This document shows, in pieces, positions 41,879 through 51,231 of a stretch of DNA of 64,000 nucleotides. Within the stretch, counting starts at the first letter, position 1, and each line of letters begins with the position of its first letter. Source of the stretch: Streptomyces sp. NBC_00154 (GTDB taxonomy: Bacteria > Actinomycetota > Actinomycetes > Streptomycetales > Streptomycetaceae); the NCBI RefSeq assembly GCF_026342835.1, contig NZ_JAPEMI010000002.1, positions 1,674,001 through 1,738,000 of the forward strand, given 5' to 3'. Made by a program: the position numbers and the translations under genes. The notes under the pieces were generated by a model. That model did no database searches. It worked only from the letters and a program-made list of their open reading frames with translations, and was not told the DNA's origin.

Positions 41879-43093
41879 ATGATCCGTGCGTACAAGTTCC
41901 TCATGAGGCCCACCGTGGGCCAGGCCCAAGCCCTCGGCGAGATGCTGCGGGATCACTGCTCGCTCTACAACGGAGCCTTGCAGGAGCGCCGTGACGCCTA
42001 CCGGCACGTCTCGAAGACCTCGATCAAGTACGGGATGCAGTCCGCTCAGCTCAAGGACATTCGTGCTTTCGATCCCGATCGTCAGGGCCGCTGGTCGTTC
42101 TCCAGTCAGCAGGCCACCCTGCGGCGTCTCGACAAGGCATTCCAGGCGTTCTTCCGGCGGATCAAGTCCGGTGACGCCCCCGGCCACCCGAGGTTCCGGG
42201 GCGCCAACTGGTTCGACACGGTTGAGTTTCCGAGGGACGGGGACGGCTGCTGTTGGGATTCCACTCCGCATGATCCGGTTACCCGCGTCCGGCTCCAGGG
42301 CGTCGGGCACGTCAAGGTCAACCAGCACCGAGCCGTGATCGGTAAGGTCAAGACGATCTCAGTGAAGCGTGAGGGCCGGAAGTGGTTCGTCGTGCTCACC
42401 GCCGAGCAGGACCGGCCCGAGCCGCTTCCCGCGACCTGCAGCGTCGTCGGTATCGACTTGGGCATAGCCAACTTCCTCGCCGACTCGGGCGGCGGCTTCG
42501 TCCAGAATCCCCGCCACGGCCGGTGTGCTGCTGACAAGCTCGAAGCCGCCCAGCGGGCGCTGTGCCGGTTCCCTCGTGTCCGCCGGGACAAGCGCACGCG
42601 CAACCATCAGCGCGCGGTGGAGAAGGTCGCCAGCCTGCACGGCAAGGTCCGCCGCCAACGGCTCGACCACGCGCACAAGACCGCGCTCGGCCTGGTCCGT
42701 GAGCACGACTTCATCGCGCACGAAGACCTCAAGATCCGCAACATGAGCAAGACTCCCGCGCCGAAGCCGGACCCCGACCAGGCCGGCGTGTTCCTGTCCA
42801 ACGGGGCCGCGGCCAAGGCCGGGCTGAACCGCTCGATAGCTGACGCCGGTTGGGGGGTGTTCCTGACGATCCTGACGAGCAAGGCTGAGAGCGCCGGCCG
42901 GGAGGTGATCGCTGTGGACCCCCGCAACACCTCCAGGCGGTGCCCCGCATGCGGGCTCACCGCGAAGGAGAACCGGCCCACCCAGGAGAAGTTCCACTGC
43001 GTAGGCTGCGGCCACCTCGCGCACGCTGACACGGTGGGAGCCATCAACGTTCTACGGGCCGGGCTGGCCCGTCGCGAGGCCAAACCGGCTTAG
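41879..43093 (+). CDS. tnpB: TnpB, RNA-guided RuvC nuclease of IS200/IS605
   Basis: 404 residues, complete. N-terminal helix-turn-helix/WED part starts MIRAYKFLMRPTVGQAQALG. RuvC residues are Asp193 (VVGIDLGIANF), Glu282 (IAHEDLKIRNM) and Asp384 (HADTVGAINVL). The zinc ribbon has Cys355, Cys358, Cys374 and Cys377. It acts with an omega-RNA from the element's right end; the guide here would begin CTTCCGTTCTAGTGG after 43113. The truncated relative at 24175 shares the last 290 residues almost exactly. Confidence 0.93.
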   Translation: MIRAYKFLMRPTVGQAQALGEMLRDHCSLYNGALQERRDAYRHVSKTSIKYGMQSAQLKDIRAFDPDRQGRWSFSSQQATLRRLDKAFQAFFRRIKSGDAPGHPRFRGANWFDTVEFPRDGDGCCWDSTPHDPVTRVRLQGVGHVKVNQHRAVIGKVKTISVKREGRKWFVVLTAEQDRPEPLPATCSVVGIDLGIANFLADSGGGFVQNPRHGRCAADKLEAAQRALCRFPRVRRDKRTRNHQRAVEKVASLHGKVRRQRLDHAHKTALGLVREHDFIAHEDLKIRNMSKTPAPKPDPDQAGVFLSNGAAAKAGLNRSIADAGWGVFLTILTSKAESAGREVIAVDPRNTSRRCPACGLTAKENRPTQEKFHCVGCGHLAHADTVGAINVLRAGLARREAKPA

Positions 43094-43125
43094 CGAGAAG
43101 CCCCGTCATTTATCTTCCGTTCTAG

Positions 43126-44406
43126 TGGTCGTCGCAACACCCCAGCTCAAGGGGTGCGATGACGTTCGAGATCCGGAAGGATCGGAAGCCACAGGGGCGC
43201 CGGATCCTGGTCCGTGAGCGGGAGGAATACTTCCGACTTATGGACCAGGGGGTGAGTAGCGCGGAAGCGTGCCGGATTGTCGGCATCGGCCGGCGGACCG
43301 GTATGAGGTGGCGTAACGGCTGGCGGCCGTCGGGCCGGCACAAGGGAAGCCCGCCCGTGACACGTCCGGGGACGCTTGAGGGCCCCTCGCGTTACTTGCG
43401 TGAGGCCGACCGGATCCACATAGCAGACCGGTTGCGTGAGAAGGCCTCGATCCGCACGATCGCCGCGGAGCTGGGCCGCAGCCCGTCCACGATCAGCCGG
43501 GAGATCCACCGAAACCGCACTCCCGGCAGAGGCGGCCGATGGCACTACCGGCCCCACGCCGCCCAGTCCCGTGCCGATGCCCGCAGGCCCCGGCCGAAGC
43601 CCGGGAAGATCGGTCAGAGCCCTGAGCTGCGAGAATTCATCCAGCAACATCTGAGCAGGCGCTGGAGCCCCGAGCAGATCGTCCAACAGCTCCGCCGGAA
43701 CTTCCCCGACCGCCCGGAGATGCATGTGGTGCACGAGACGATCTACCAAGCCCTCTACGTCCAGGGCCGCGGAGAACTCCGCCGCGAACTGGCCAAAGCC
43801 CTGCGGACCGGACGGGTTATGCGCCGGCCGCACCGCCAGTCCTACAAGCGTCAGCCCCGCATGGCCAAAGACATGGTGATGATCAGCGAGCGCCCGGCCG
43901 AGGCCGCCGACCGGGCTGTCCCCGGCCACTGGGAAGGCGACCTCATCATCGGCAAGGCCCACAAGTCCGCAATCGGCACACTCGTCGAGCGCTCCAGCCG
44001 CTTCGTCGCCCTCGTCCACCTGCCCGACGGCCGCCAGCCCGCCCATATGCGCGACGCACTCATCCAGACAGTCTCCACCCTCCCCGCTCAGCTCAGACGG
44101 TCTCTCACCTGGGACCAGGGTTCCGAGATGCACCTGCACAGTGAGTTCAGCACCGCCACGGACATGCCGGTCTTCTTCTGCGATCCCGGCAGTCCCTGGC
44201 AGCGCGGGTCGAACGAGAACACGAACGGCTTGCTCCGGCAGTACTTCCCCAAGGGCACCGACCTGGCCCGCTACGGACGAGAAGAGCTGGACGCCGTGGC
44301 CGCCGAACTCAACAGCCGCCCACGCAAAACGCTCGACTGGGAAACCCCAGCCGAGCGCCTCACTAAGACCGACCGGCAGTAGGTGGCGGAGCACGGTTGC
44401 GATGAG
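43126..44406 (+). mobile_element. IS30-family insertion sequence
   Basis: The left end near 43129 reads TCGTCGCAACACC. The right end near 44394 reads GGTTGCGATGAGG, the reverse complement of a similar sequence, so imperfect terminal repeats bracket the transposase gene. It starts only about 13 bases after the right end of the IS200/IS605 element, as if inserted at its border. Exact ends and target copy were not determined. Confidence 0.7.
43159..44382 (+). CDS. IS30 family transposase
   Basis: 407 residues. Two N-terminal helix-turn-helix regions (SSAEACRIVGIGRRTGMRW and SIRTIAAELGRSPSTISREI, the latter the IS30 signature). The DDE core has GHWEGDLIIG, LTWDQGSEM and the Glu in RGSNENTNGLLRQYFPKGT. 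Full length and uninterrupted, so probably functional. Confidence 0.95.
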   Translation: MTFEIRKDRKPQGRRILVREREEYFRLMDQGVSSAEACRIVGIGRRTGMRWRNGWRPSGRHKGSPPVTRPGTLEGPSRYLREADRIHIADRLREKASIRTIAAELGRSPSTISREIHRNRTPGRGGRWHYRPHAAQSRADARRPRPKPGKIGQSPELREFIQQHLSRRWSPEQIVQQLRRNFPDRPEMHVVHETIYQALYVQGRGELRRELAKALRTGRVMRRPHRQSYKRQPRMAKDMVMISERPAEAADRAVPGHWEGDLIIGKAHKSAIGTLVERSSRFVALVHLPDGRQPAHMRDALIQTVSTLPAQLRRSLTWDQGSEMHLHSEFSTATDMPVFFCDPGSPWQRGSNENTNGLLRQYFPKGTDLARYGREELDAVAAELNSRPRKTLDWETPAERLTKTDRQ

Positions 44407-44479
44407 GGGTGGCAGCAGAACGGGCACAGGCCCGCGTGATCATGGAGTTCTCTACGCTCTGTGACCGCGAAGGACGACT

Positions 44480-45331
44480 GTGCCCGCGCTGCCATCATGC
44501 CTGCTTGAACCCGCCTGGGACCAGTTCAGGGCCCTGCTGCCCGATCGGGCCGAGTTTGACCCCGACCATCCGCTCGGCTGCCATCGACGGCGTATACCGG
44601 ACCGCGTCGTCTTCGACCACGTCGTCCAAGCGCTGATCCACGGCTCCGGATACGAGCGCATCTCCTCGCCCGGATGCTCCGACCGCACGATCCGACGCCG
44701 CGTCAAGCTGTGGGCTCAGATGGGGATCTCGCAAGCGCTGCACCGGATCGCCCTGGAGGCGTACGACCGCATGATCGGCCTCGACCTCGATGAAATCTCG
44801 GTCGACGGCTGCATCACCAAGGCGCCGTGCGGCGGAGAGAAAGCGGGGCGCTCGCCCGTCGACCGGGGCAAGCAGGGACTGAAGCGCTCGGTCGCCTCCG
44901 ACGCGTGCGGGGTTCCACTCGGGATCGTGTCCGCCGGGGCGAACCGGCACGACTCGCCGCTGCTCGGCCCCACCCTGGCAGCGGCCAAAGAGCAGGCCGG
45001 TGCGATGCCGGAGGCCGTCAACGTTAACCTCGACCGCGGGTACGACAGCACCAAGTCACGTGTGTTGATCGGCGAGTTGGGATTCTCGGCCGAGATCGCC
45101 CGCAAGGGCGTGCCCGCCCCGATCCAGGCCGGCAAGCGCTGGGTGGTGGAGCGCACGCACTCGTGGATGAACGACTACGGCAAGCTGCGGCGCTGCACCG
45201 AGAGGAGCGGCGATGTCGTGGACTTCTACCTCTACCTCGCCGCCGCACTCGTCACGCTCCGCATGCTCATTCGACGCTCGACGAGCCGCTACCGCTGGGA
45301 CGGCCGCCCCACCACCCGACGCCTCAAGTGA
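44480..45331 (+). CDS. IS5 family transposase
   Basis: 283 residues from GTG 44480. N-terminal DUF4096-like region (WDQFRALLPDRAEFDPDHPLG), then DDE residues in DEISVDGCITKAP (Asp109), VNLDRGYDS and KRWVVERTHSWMNDYGKL (Glu). Length is normal and there is no stop. It follows the IS30 gene by about 100 bases; the terminal repeats were not identified with certainty. Confidence 0.9.
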   Translation: MPALPSCLLEPAWDQFRALLPDRAEFDPDHPLGCHRRRIPDRVVFDHVVQALIHGSGYERISSPGCSDRTIRRRVKLWAQMGISQALHRIALEAYDRMIGLDLDEISVDGCITKAPCGGEKAGRSPVDRGKQGLKRSVASDACGVPLGIVSAGANRHDSPLLGPTLAAAKEQAGAMPEAVNVNLDRGYDSTKSRVLIGELGFSAEIARKGVPAPIQAGKRWVVERTHSWMNDYGKLRRCTERSGDVVDFYLYLAAALVTLRMLIRRSTSRYRWDGRPTTRRLK

Positions 45332-45447
45332 TCCATTTGCCGGTGGGTCTAAGCTCCTGGCAACAGCCAGTTGATCACCTGTGTTGCAACGACCCCTGGA
45401 ATTCGCCTATGGCGGGGAGGAGTCACACGTGGGTACGCCCGTCTTCT

Positions 45448-46125
45448 TCAGGAGGTGAGGATGCCGATGCCGTCACCGAGCAGTTTCAACCCGAGAACGA
45501 AGAACAGAACCGCCATCACGGCGACGTTGTGCTGCGCGGCCCAGTCTTTCCAGTTGCCGAGCGTGGTCTTCGCTCGCTCTCCCCCGAGCAGGAATACTCC
45601 CAGTGGGGTCAGCAGGCCGAGGGTGGCGACCAGGACGAAGATTGCCAGCGATGCGATCTGCTCCCCGACCGGCAGTCCGGCTGAGCCAATGGCGGCTCCC
45701 GCGGCGATGGTCAGCGGGGCGTTCTTGGCGTTGAGCGCGGCCAGGGCCAGTCCGAGTCCGAAGACCTTGACCGGCGTGAGGCGGTCGATCGCGCTCATCC
45801 ATTTCGGCAGCTGGGCTTGCGAGGGATCCTTCGGGCGTCGATTCCATTGCCGGGCGCCGAAGAGGACGAGGAACACGCCCAGAGCGAGCTTGAGAGCTCC
45901 CACCCAGGTGGCCGGCTGATTTTGGGCGGAGGCACCTGTGGGGGAGGCGATCGCGAGCATCACCGCGCCCAGTGCCGAGAGTCCCAGGATCCAGCCGACG
46001 GTGAAGAGGAGTCCGTTGAGACGTCCCCGAGGCGTCGCCAGTATGAGGATGATGGCGATGATCGGGAGCGGGCTGATCGCGACACCGGCCGCAAGACCCA
46101 GCACGTCACCGAGGACTTTGCCCAT
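45448..46125 (-). CDS. GAP-family (Sap-like) membrane protein
   Basis: 225 residues with six hydrophobic segments in the 3+3 layout of the LysE/GAP superfamily. Conserved features are LAAGVAISPLPIIAIILILATPRGRLNGL at the start and ALAALNAKNAPLTIAAGAAIGSAGL after the central loop. Mycobacterial relatives (GAP, Sap) help export peptidolipids or sulfolipids; here the cargo is unknown. GGAGG precedes the ATG. It stands alone between an IS5 gene and the peroxidase cluster. Confidence 0.85.
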   Translation of the reverse strand: MGKVLGDVLGLAAGVAISPLPIIAIILILATPRGRLNGLLFTVGWILGLSALGAVMLAIASPTGASAQNQPATWVGALKLALGVFLVLFGARQWNRRPKDPSQAQLPKWMSAIDRLTPVKVFGLGLALAALNAKNAPLTIAAGAAIGSAGLPVGEQIASLAIFVLVATLGLLTPLGVFLLGGERAKTTLGNWKDWAAQHNVAVMAVLFFVLGLKLLGDGIGILTS

Positions 46126-46903
46126 GATTGCCTCCAGGTGGGGGGCGGAGCGGCTGTCGAGTTGAGCGACGTCTTACGTGTGTGGGTGACCCGACCGCCT
46201 GAACGCGGAGCCGTGGGGCTGTCGTGGACGCGTCGGGACGTGTGAAGAGGGGCACGAAACCGGGTCCGCAGCCTCTCCGGAAGCGGTCCATGGGGACGGT
46301 GATCCTCAGCGGTCGGCACCGTCCGGCAGTTCGGCCGGATGTTCCGGACTGCTGAGCGTCTCGTCGTCCCATCCGGGTCACGGGGCAGACGAAGCGGCAC
46401 CGGGGGTACGTGGTCGGCTACGTGGCCGTCCTCCTCGGCCAAGCGGAAAGCAGTTGCCCCGAGAACGTGACGACGACGAACCCGACAGGCCCATGTTCCA
46501 TGTTCCTGCGCTCTTACGAATCTGTCCTCGGGAGCTTCTCGGAGTTCCGAGGGCCATAGCCTGCTCGTTGCCCCCGGTGGTGCCCGCATCGCGCTCGGCA
46601 GCAAGCCGGCATTCGAGAATGCTCTCTTTCTCGGCACTGTGAGGGGCGGGGCACGCCTCGCGATTTGGCGGGTGCGGACCTTAGCCGCCCCGGTGTCGGG
46701 GAATGCCGGCGAATGGTGAACTGATCAGGCCGGACCTCGTGGTGCCACAGTCTCTCGATAATCCGCCCCGGGTAGCCGCATCACCCTGGGCCGGGGATGC
46801 GAGGCGGCTCGCATGCGATCAGGATGAAGAGGTGAGGGCGATGGCGCCCCATGTTCGGGTGCTTGGCGACCTTCACACCGATCCGTGGCAGGAGAATCTC
46901 ACG
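46126..46903. other. Divergent intergenic region before the peroxidase cluster
   Basis: About 780 bases without a recognised gene. Long open frames on both strands give no motif. Promoters for the GAP gene and for the three-gene peroxidase cluster must be here. Confidence 0.4.
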
Positions 46904-47494
46904 ATGACTGCGACGACAGGTGCAGCCCAGTCAGCTCACCCTGAGCGCCCGAGCAGGTCGGACGGGGTCTGCAGCGAGTTCACCGTCTTCACCAAGATCA
47001 AGCCGGGCCATGCGGATGCGCTGCGTGAGGATCTCGCCACGCTCTCCGACGCTGCGGGTGACGAGAGGGTCCATGCGGCGGTGCGCCAGATCGGCACCCT
47101 GCACGATGCACGGCACGTGATCTTCGACAACGACACCCGGTTCATGTTCGCCAGCGTTTTCGACGGCTCCTGGGACACCTACATCGACGACTTCGCCCAG
47201 ACGGTAGTCGGGGCCCGCTTCGACAAGGTCTTCTCGCACAGCGAAGGGTTCCCCGGCGTCACCGATCCAGGAGCGAAGGACTGGTTCGTCGCCCACCAGG
47301 AGCCCGCGGGGGTCTTCGTCAGCGCCTATCCCGACCTGACCGTTCAGCAGATCTATAAGGACCAGCGAGTGGACGACGCGTTCCAGGAGGTGCTGGACAC
47401 CCCCGAGTTCCGGGCGGCGCTGGACAACCCGGCCAACGCCGAGTTGCTGGCCACGCCTGCCTTCCAGAAGCTGCTAGAGGAGGCCTCGGCCTAG
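46904..47494 (+). CDS. Hypothetical protein, possible ferredoxin-like barrel, first gene of the DyP/catalase cluster
   Basis: 196 residues, soluble, no signal. SEFTVFTKIKPGHADALREDLATL ... IGTLHDARHVIFDNDTRFMFASVFDG has the strand-helix-strand pattern of dimeric alpha+beta barrels, the fold to which DyP peroxidases and stress-response EthD/Dabb proteins belong. The C-terminal half (DWFVAHQEPAGVFVSAYPDLTVQQIYKDQRV) has no motif I know. GGCAGGAG precedes the ATG. It lies 117 bases before the DyP gene in the same direction. A heme-binding or substrate-binding partner role is conjecture. Confidence 0.7.
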   Translation: MTATTGAAQSAHPERPSRSDGVCSEFTVFTKIKPGHADALREDLATLSDAAGDERVHAAVRQIGTLHDARHVIFDNDTRFMFASVFDGSWDTYIDDFAQTVVGARFDKVFSHSEGFPGVTDPGAKDWFVAHQEPAGVFVSAYPDLTVQQIYKDQRVDDAFQEVLDTPEFRAALDNPANAELLATPAFQKLLEEASA

Positions 47495-47611
47495 ACCCCG
47501 GACACGGCCGATCCTCAGAGTCGACCCACCACCGGTGGACCGCGTCGGCTGGTGCGAGTTGGCCCTTGCAGGGCTGCCCAGGCAGAGACCGATGTGGAGG
47601 CACAAGCGAGC

Positions 47612-48964
47612 ATGAACACGGCGGACAGCAGCAGCGCGGCCGGGTTGCGCGTCGAGATCGACGACGTCCAGAGCGGGGCCCTGCGGCCGAGGCCCGTGCC
47701 GTACGAGGGGAAGTTCATCTTCCTGCGCGTGGACGACCGCCACGCCGGACGCGCTCTGCTGCGGCGCCTGCTCCCGTTGACCGCGAGTGGTCTGCCCGGC
47801 GGGGACCGGAGCCAGGATGCCTGGGTCGCTGTGGCGTTCACCTACCAGGGACTGAGCGCCCTGGGGGTACCCCAGGAGTCGCTGGACAGCTTTCCGCAGG
47901 CGTTTCGTGAGGGCATGGCCGCCCGGGCGGAGCTGATCGGTGACGTGGGCGAGAGCGCCCCGGCCCACTGGGAGGCACCGTTCGGAACCGGTGATGTCCA
48001 CATCGCGCTGAGCGCCCTCTCGCCCGATGCGGCGCAGCTGCGCAGGGAGCTGGAGCGGGCCCGTATCGCCTACGAGGACACACCCGGTGTCCAGGTGATC
48101 TGGCAACAGGACGTCCACCAGCTCCCGACCGGGCGCACCACCTTCGGCTTCCGCGACGGCATCAGCCATCCGAACATCGAGGGCGTCGGACTGCCCGGCT
48201 CCAACCCCCAGGAAGCCCCCATCAAAGCCGGCGAGTTCATCCTCGGCTACCCCGACGAAACCGGCAGCCTGCCGCCCATGCCCAGCCCCGATGTGCTGGG
48301 GCGCAACGGGACCTACGCGGCCGTTCGCAAGGTCCAAACCAACGTGGCGGCATGGCGGCAGTACCTGCGCGCGAACAGCTCGAGCGCCGAGGAGGAGGCA
48401 CTCCTGGCGGCGAAGATGGTCGGGCGCTGGCCCAGCGGGGCACCGCTGACGCTGACGCCGGAGCACGATGATCCGGAGCTGGCGGCCGATCCGCACCGCG
48501 TGAACAATTTCCTGTACCGGGAGACCGACGACCGTGGGTATCGGTGCCCCGCCGGTGCGCACATCCGGCGTATCAACCCCCGTGATGCCACCATCATCGG
48601 CGACGCACGGATGCACCGCCTCATCCGCCGCGGCACCACCTACGGCCCGCCTCTGCCCGAAGGCGTGCTGGAGGACGACGGCGCCGACCGGGGCCTGGTC
48701 GGCGTCTTCCTCGGAGCCCATCTGGAACGGCAGTTCGAGTTCATCAAGGCCGAGTGGGTGAACGACGGCAACTTCATCGGCTACCCCGGCGAGAAGGACC
48801 CGGTAGCCGGGCACCACGACGGAACCGGCAGCGCCACCATCCCCGAGAAGCCGGTCCGGCGTCGCCTGCAGAATCTGCCCAGCTTCGTGGTCACCCGCGG
48901 CGGCGAGTACTGCTTCCTGCCGGGTCTGCGCGCCCTGCGCTGGCTCGCCGAACTGGAGGACTGA
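47612..48964 (+). CDS. Dyp-type heme peroxidase
   Basis: 450 residues. The family hallmark GFRDG (residues 179-183, catalytic Asp182) is followed by ISHPNIEGVG. The proximal heme His is in CPAGAHIRRINPRD, and the distal Arg is probably in GAHLERQFEFIKAEW. No Tat or Sec signal, so a cytoplasmic enzyme, longer than the secreted EfeB type. DyPs oxidise dyes, phenols and other bulky substrates with H2O2. ATG 47612 with GGAGG at 13 bases. The next gene, a catalase-family protein, starts 57 bases downstream. Confidence 0.92.
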   Translation: MNTADSSSAAGLRVEIDDVQSGALRPRPVPYEGKFIFLRVDDRHAGRALLRRLLPLTASGLPGGDRSQDAWVAVAFTYQGLSALGVPQESLDSFPQAFREGMAARAELIGDVGESAPAHWEAPFGTGDVHIALSALSPDAAQLRRELERARIAYEDTPGVQVIWQQDVHQLPTGRTTFGFRDGISHPNIEGVGLPGSNPQEAPIKAGEFILGYPDETGSLPPMPSPDVLGRNGTYAAVRKVQTNVAAWRQYLRANSSSAEEEALLAAKMVGRWPSGAPLTLTPEHDDPELAADPHRVNNFLYRETDDRGYRCPAGAHIRRINPRDATIIGDARMHRLIRRGTTYGPPLPEGVLEDDGADRGLVGVFLGAHLERQFEFIKAEWVNDGNFIGYPGEKDPVAGHHDGTGSATIPEKPVRRRLQNLPSFVVTRGGEYCFLPGLRALRWLAELED

Positions 48965-49020
48965 CTGCATTTCCCCAGCCCCTGAGGTCCGCTCACGCTC
49001 TCCGAGGAGAGGTCGAAGTC

Positions 49021-50155
49021 ATGGCAGCACAGTTCGTCCGCTACACGCCGGACGTCGAAGCCGACGAGCCGCACTTCGACCGCAACGTGCAGACGGTGAT
49101 CGAGAAGACCGAGAGCTACATCGCCGAGTCGGTCGAGGCCGGTGGCACCGGCCGGGCCCTGCGCGACGCGCACGCCAAGGGCTACGGGCTGGTCCGAGGG
49201 CAGGTGGAGATCCTGGACGGGCTGCCCCCCGAATACGCCCAAGGAATCTACGCGACCCCGGGAACCCACGATGCGCTCATCCGCTTCTCCAACGGCTCGC
49301 CTCACGCCGGAGCCGACGCGCGACTGGGCGGCGCCACCGGGCTGGCGCTGAAGATCTTCGACATCCCCGGCCCGACCCTGCTGGAAGACGAACCGGAGAC
49401 GGGCACATTCGACTACGCCAACATCAACGCACCGATCTTCTTCTGCAACACGGTCGAGCACTACCTCTTCATCCAGGATTTGTTCCTGAACGCGCCGGCC
49501 TACTTCTCCCAGGGCCGACCCGGCGCGCATCGTTTCTTCACCGATTTCGTGACCGGAAAGGGAACGCTGGACCAGGACAACTGGGCATGGGACGAGTTCC
49601 TGGCCTTCCTGCGCGTGTCAAAGACGCCTCCGGCAAACGTGCTGCTGTCGAGCTACTGGACGATGGGCGCGGTCCGGCACGGGGACTACATCGCCAAGGT
49701 GCGCATCACCCCCGAACCGTCCTCCGCCGCCGCGGTGGTCCGGCGCACCCTCGACCCGGCCGGCCTCGGCAGCGGAGGTCTTCCGGCCGGCCCTGCAAGC
49801 CGAACTGCAGGAGCGGCCCTACGCCTTCGACATCCAGGTCCAACTCTGCACCGACCTGGAGCGCATGCCGGTGGAGGACACCACCTTGGAGTGGCCCGAG
49901 CAGCTCTCGCCGCCCGTCACCGTGGCCAAGCTGCGGCTGCCGCAGCAGGACATCTCCGGCCCGGAAAACTTGGAGAAGATGGACGCGCTGTCCTTCACGC
50001 CTTGGCGGGTCACCGCCGAGCATGCCCCCCTGGGCAACATCATGCGGGCCCGCAAGGAGGTCTACCGGCGATCCTCCATCGAGCGCCACAAGCTCAACCA
50101 ACAGCCGCGCACAGAGCCCCGCAGCGCCGACGAGGTACTCGGCCCGGCCCAATGA
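49021..50155 (+). pseudogene. Catalase-family heme protein with one frameshift
   Basis: From ATG 49021 (GAGGAGAGG upstream) the frame encodes the SrpA-like catalase group: HAKGYGLVRGQVEILDGLP, DALIRFSNGSPHAG, GLALKIFDIPGP, and FFCNTVEHYLFIQDLF. Near 49763 one extra G shifts the frame. The correct continuation, EVFRPALQAELQERPYAFDI to MDALSFTPWRVTAEHAPLG and NIMRARKEVYRRSS, ends at TGA 50153-50155 in the new frame. Repaired length is about 377 residues, normal for the small catalase-related proteins. A sequencing error is as likely as real inactivation. Confidence 0.85.
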
Positions 50156-50186
50156 AGTCGACTGATGTGACGGCAAGCAGCGATCA

Positions 50187-50285
50187 CAATCCCTGAAGCT
50201 TCGCCAACTTCGAACGTGCTGGTCGGAGGGGCTGGTGTGGTGCTTCTGTGGGATGCTCACGCTGATCGCGGGCGACAGTCTGCGC
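50187..50285 (+). repeat. Left copy of a long imperfect inverted repeat (element end)
   Basis: Contains CTTCGCCAACTTCGAACGTG and GCTGGTCGGAGGGGCTGG, which recur inverted at about 52730-52763. The match continues less perfectly inward for about 100 bases and outward to CACAATCCCTG. It adjoins the 3' end of the transposase pseudogene. Confidence 0.75.
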
Positions 50286-50304
50286 TCTTGATCATCTGAC
50301 ACGG

Positions 50305-51143
50305 TCAGCGGGTGACTTCGAGGTCGGTCAGGACGAGCAGTGCTCGCAGGAGGGCGGTGGCGCGGGCCGGGTCGGTGCGCAGCTTGGTGAGGATGCGCCA
50401 CGCTTTGAGGTTTGCGAAGCCGTGTTCGACGGGGGCGCGGGCGGCGGCCAGGACGCGGTTGGCCTTCTTCTGGCCGGGGGTGAGCTTTCTCGCCCGGGTG
50501 GCCTTGTAGCCGGTGACGATGACCAGGTCGTCGGGGTCGTCAGGCTTGTCCACGCCGAGGAAGCCGAGGTCGGCCAGGGCGCCGAGGCCGGCGGCCTTGA
50601 GGTGTTCGACGATCTTGTCGCGGCGGGCGGCGGTGGCGTCGTGGGTGCGCCCCGGCCGGCAGGCGGAGATCCAGATCAGTCTGCCGTTCTCGTCGGTCAG
50701 GGCGAGGAAGTGCAGCCGTGGCGGTGGTGCTTGCCCGAGTAGTAGGGCCGGTCGCCTTTCCCGGTGCGGCGCACCGTGGGGATCAAGGTGCCGTCGATCA
50801 GCACCACCTCACCGCCCCGCCGGGCTATCTTGCGCAGGACGCGGTCCAGCCGTTCGGCCTTCGCGGCGAGCAGACCGATCATCTCATCGCGCCAGCGGCG
50901 CAGCGTGGACTCCGCGACGTTGTTGCCGCCGGCCAGATCCAGCAGGCGCTGGTCGTGCCGCAGCATCGCCAGCACGAGCACCGCGATCCGGCCCGGCGGC
51001 AGGATCCGAAACGGGGAGCGGATCGCCTTCAGACGAGTCCGTAGCAGGTCGGCGAGGTGGACAACAGTGCTCGTGGACACGGGCAGGCGGCACTGATACA
51101 CAAGGGAGACGGCGTCCCCGGCGCGTTCTTTGTTATTGCTCAC
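50305..51143 (-). pseudogene. IS5-like (DDE_Tnp_4 type) transposase, frameshifted
   Basis: N-terminal part from 51143: LADLLRTRLKAIRSPFRILPPG, ESTLRRWRDEMIGLLAAKAE, and the first catalytic Asp in EVVLIDGTLIPTVRR. Near 50716 a missing base shifts the frame; the protein then continues LHFLALTDENGRLIWISACRPGRTHDATAAR (second Asp), LADLGFLG, and ends VEHGFANLKAWRILTKLRTDPARA with the catalytic Glu. About 280 residues in total, normal length. The element ends may be the long inverted repeats at 50190 and 52770. Confidence 0.8.
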
Positions 51144-51231
51144 ACGATCTCAACGACCGCCGGGGGCCCCGCAGTTACGTTCCACAACCGGCCATCCTCA
51201 CCCGGGCCGGAGGGCCCGCGGCGCTGGTTGC

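Larger units (their letters stand above)
41300..43113 (+). mobile_element. Complete IS200/IS605-family element with divergent tnpA and tnpB
   Basis: Left subterminal hairpin CCCGGCCTTCAGGCCGG lies at about 41306-41322; right hairpin GGCTT-AGCGAG-AAGCC at 43087-43102 is followed by CCCGTCATTTAT, the same right end as the truncated copy at 25068. There are no terminal inverted repeats, as expected for this family, which moves as single-stranded DNA. tnpA and tnpB are divergent from a 60-base spacer. The left boundary is approximate. Confidence 0.85.
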
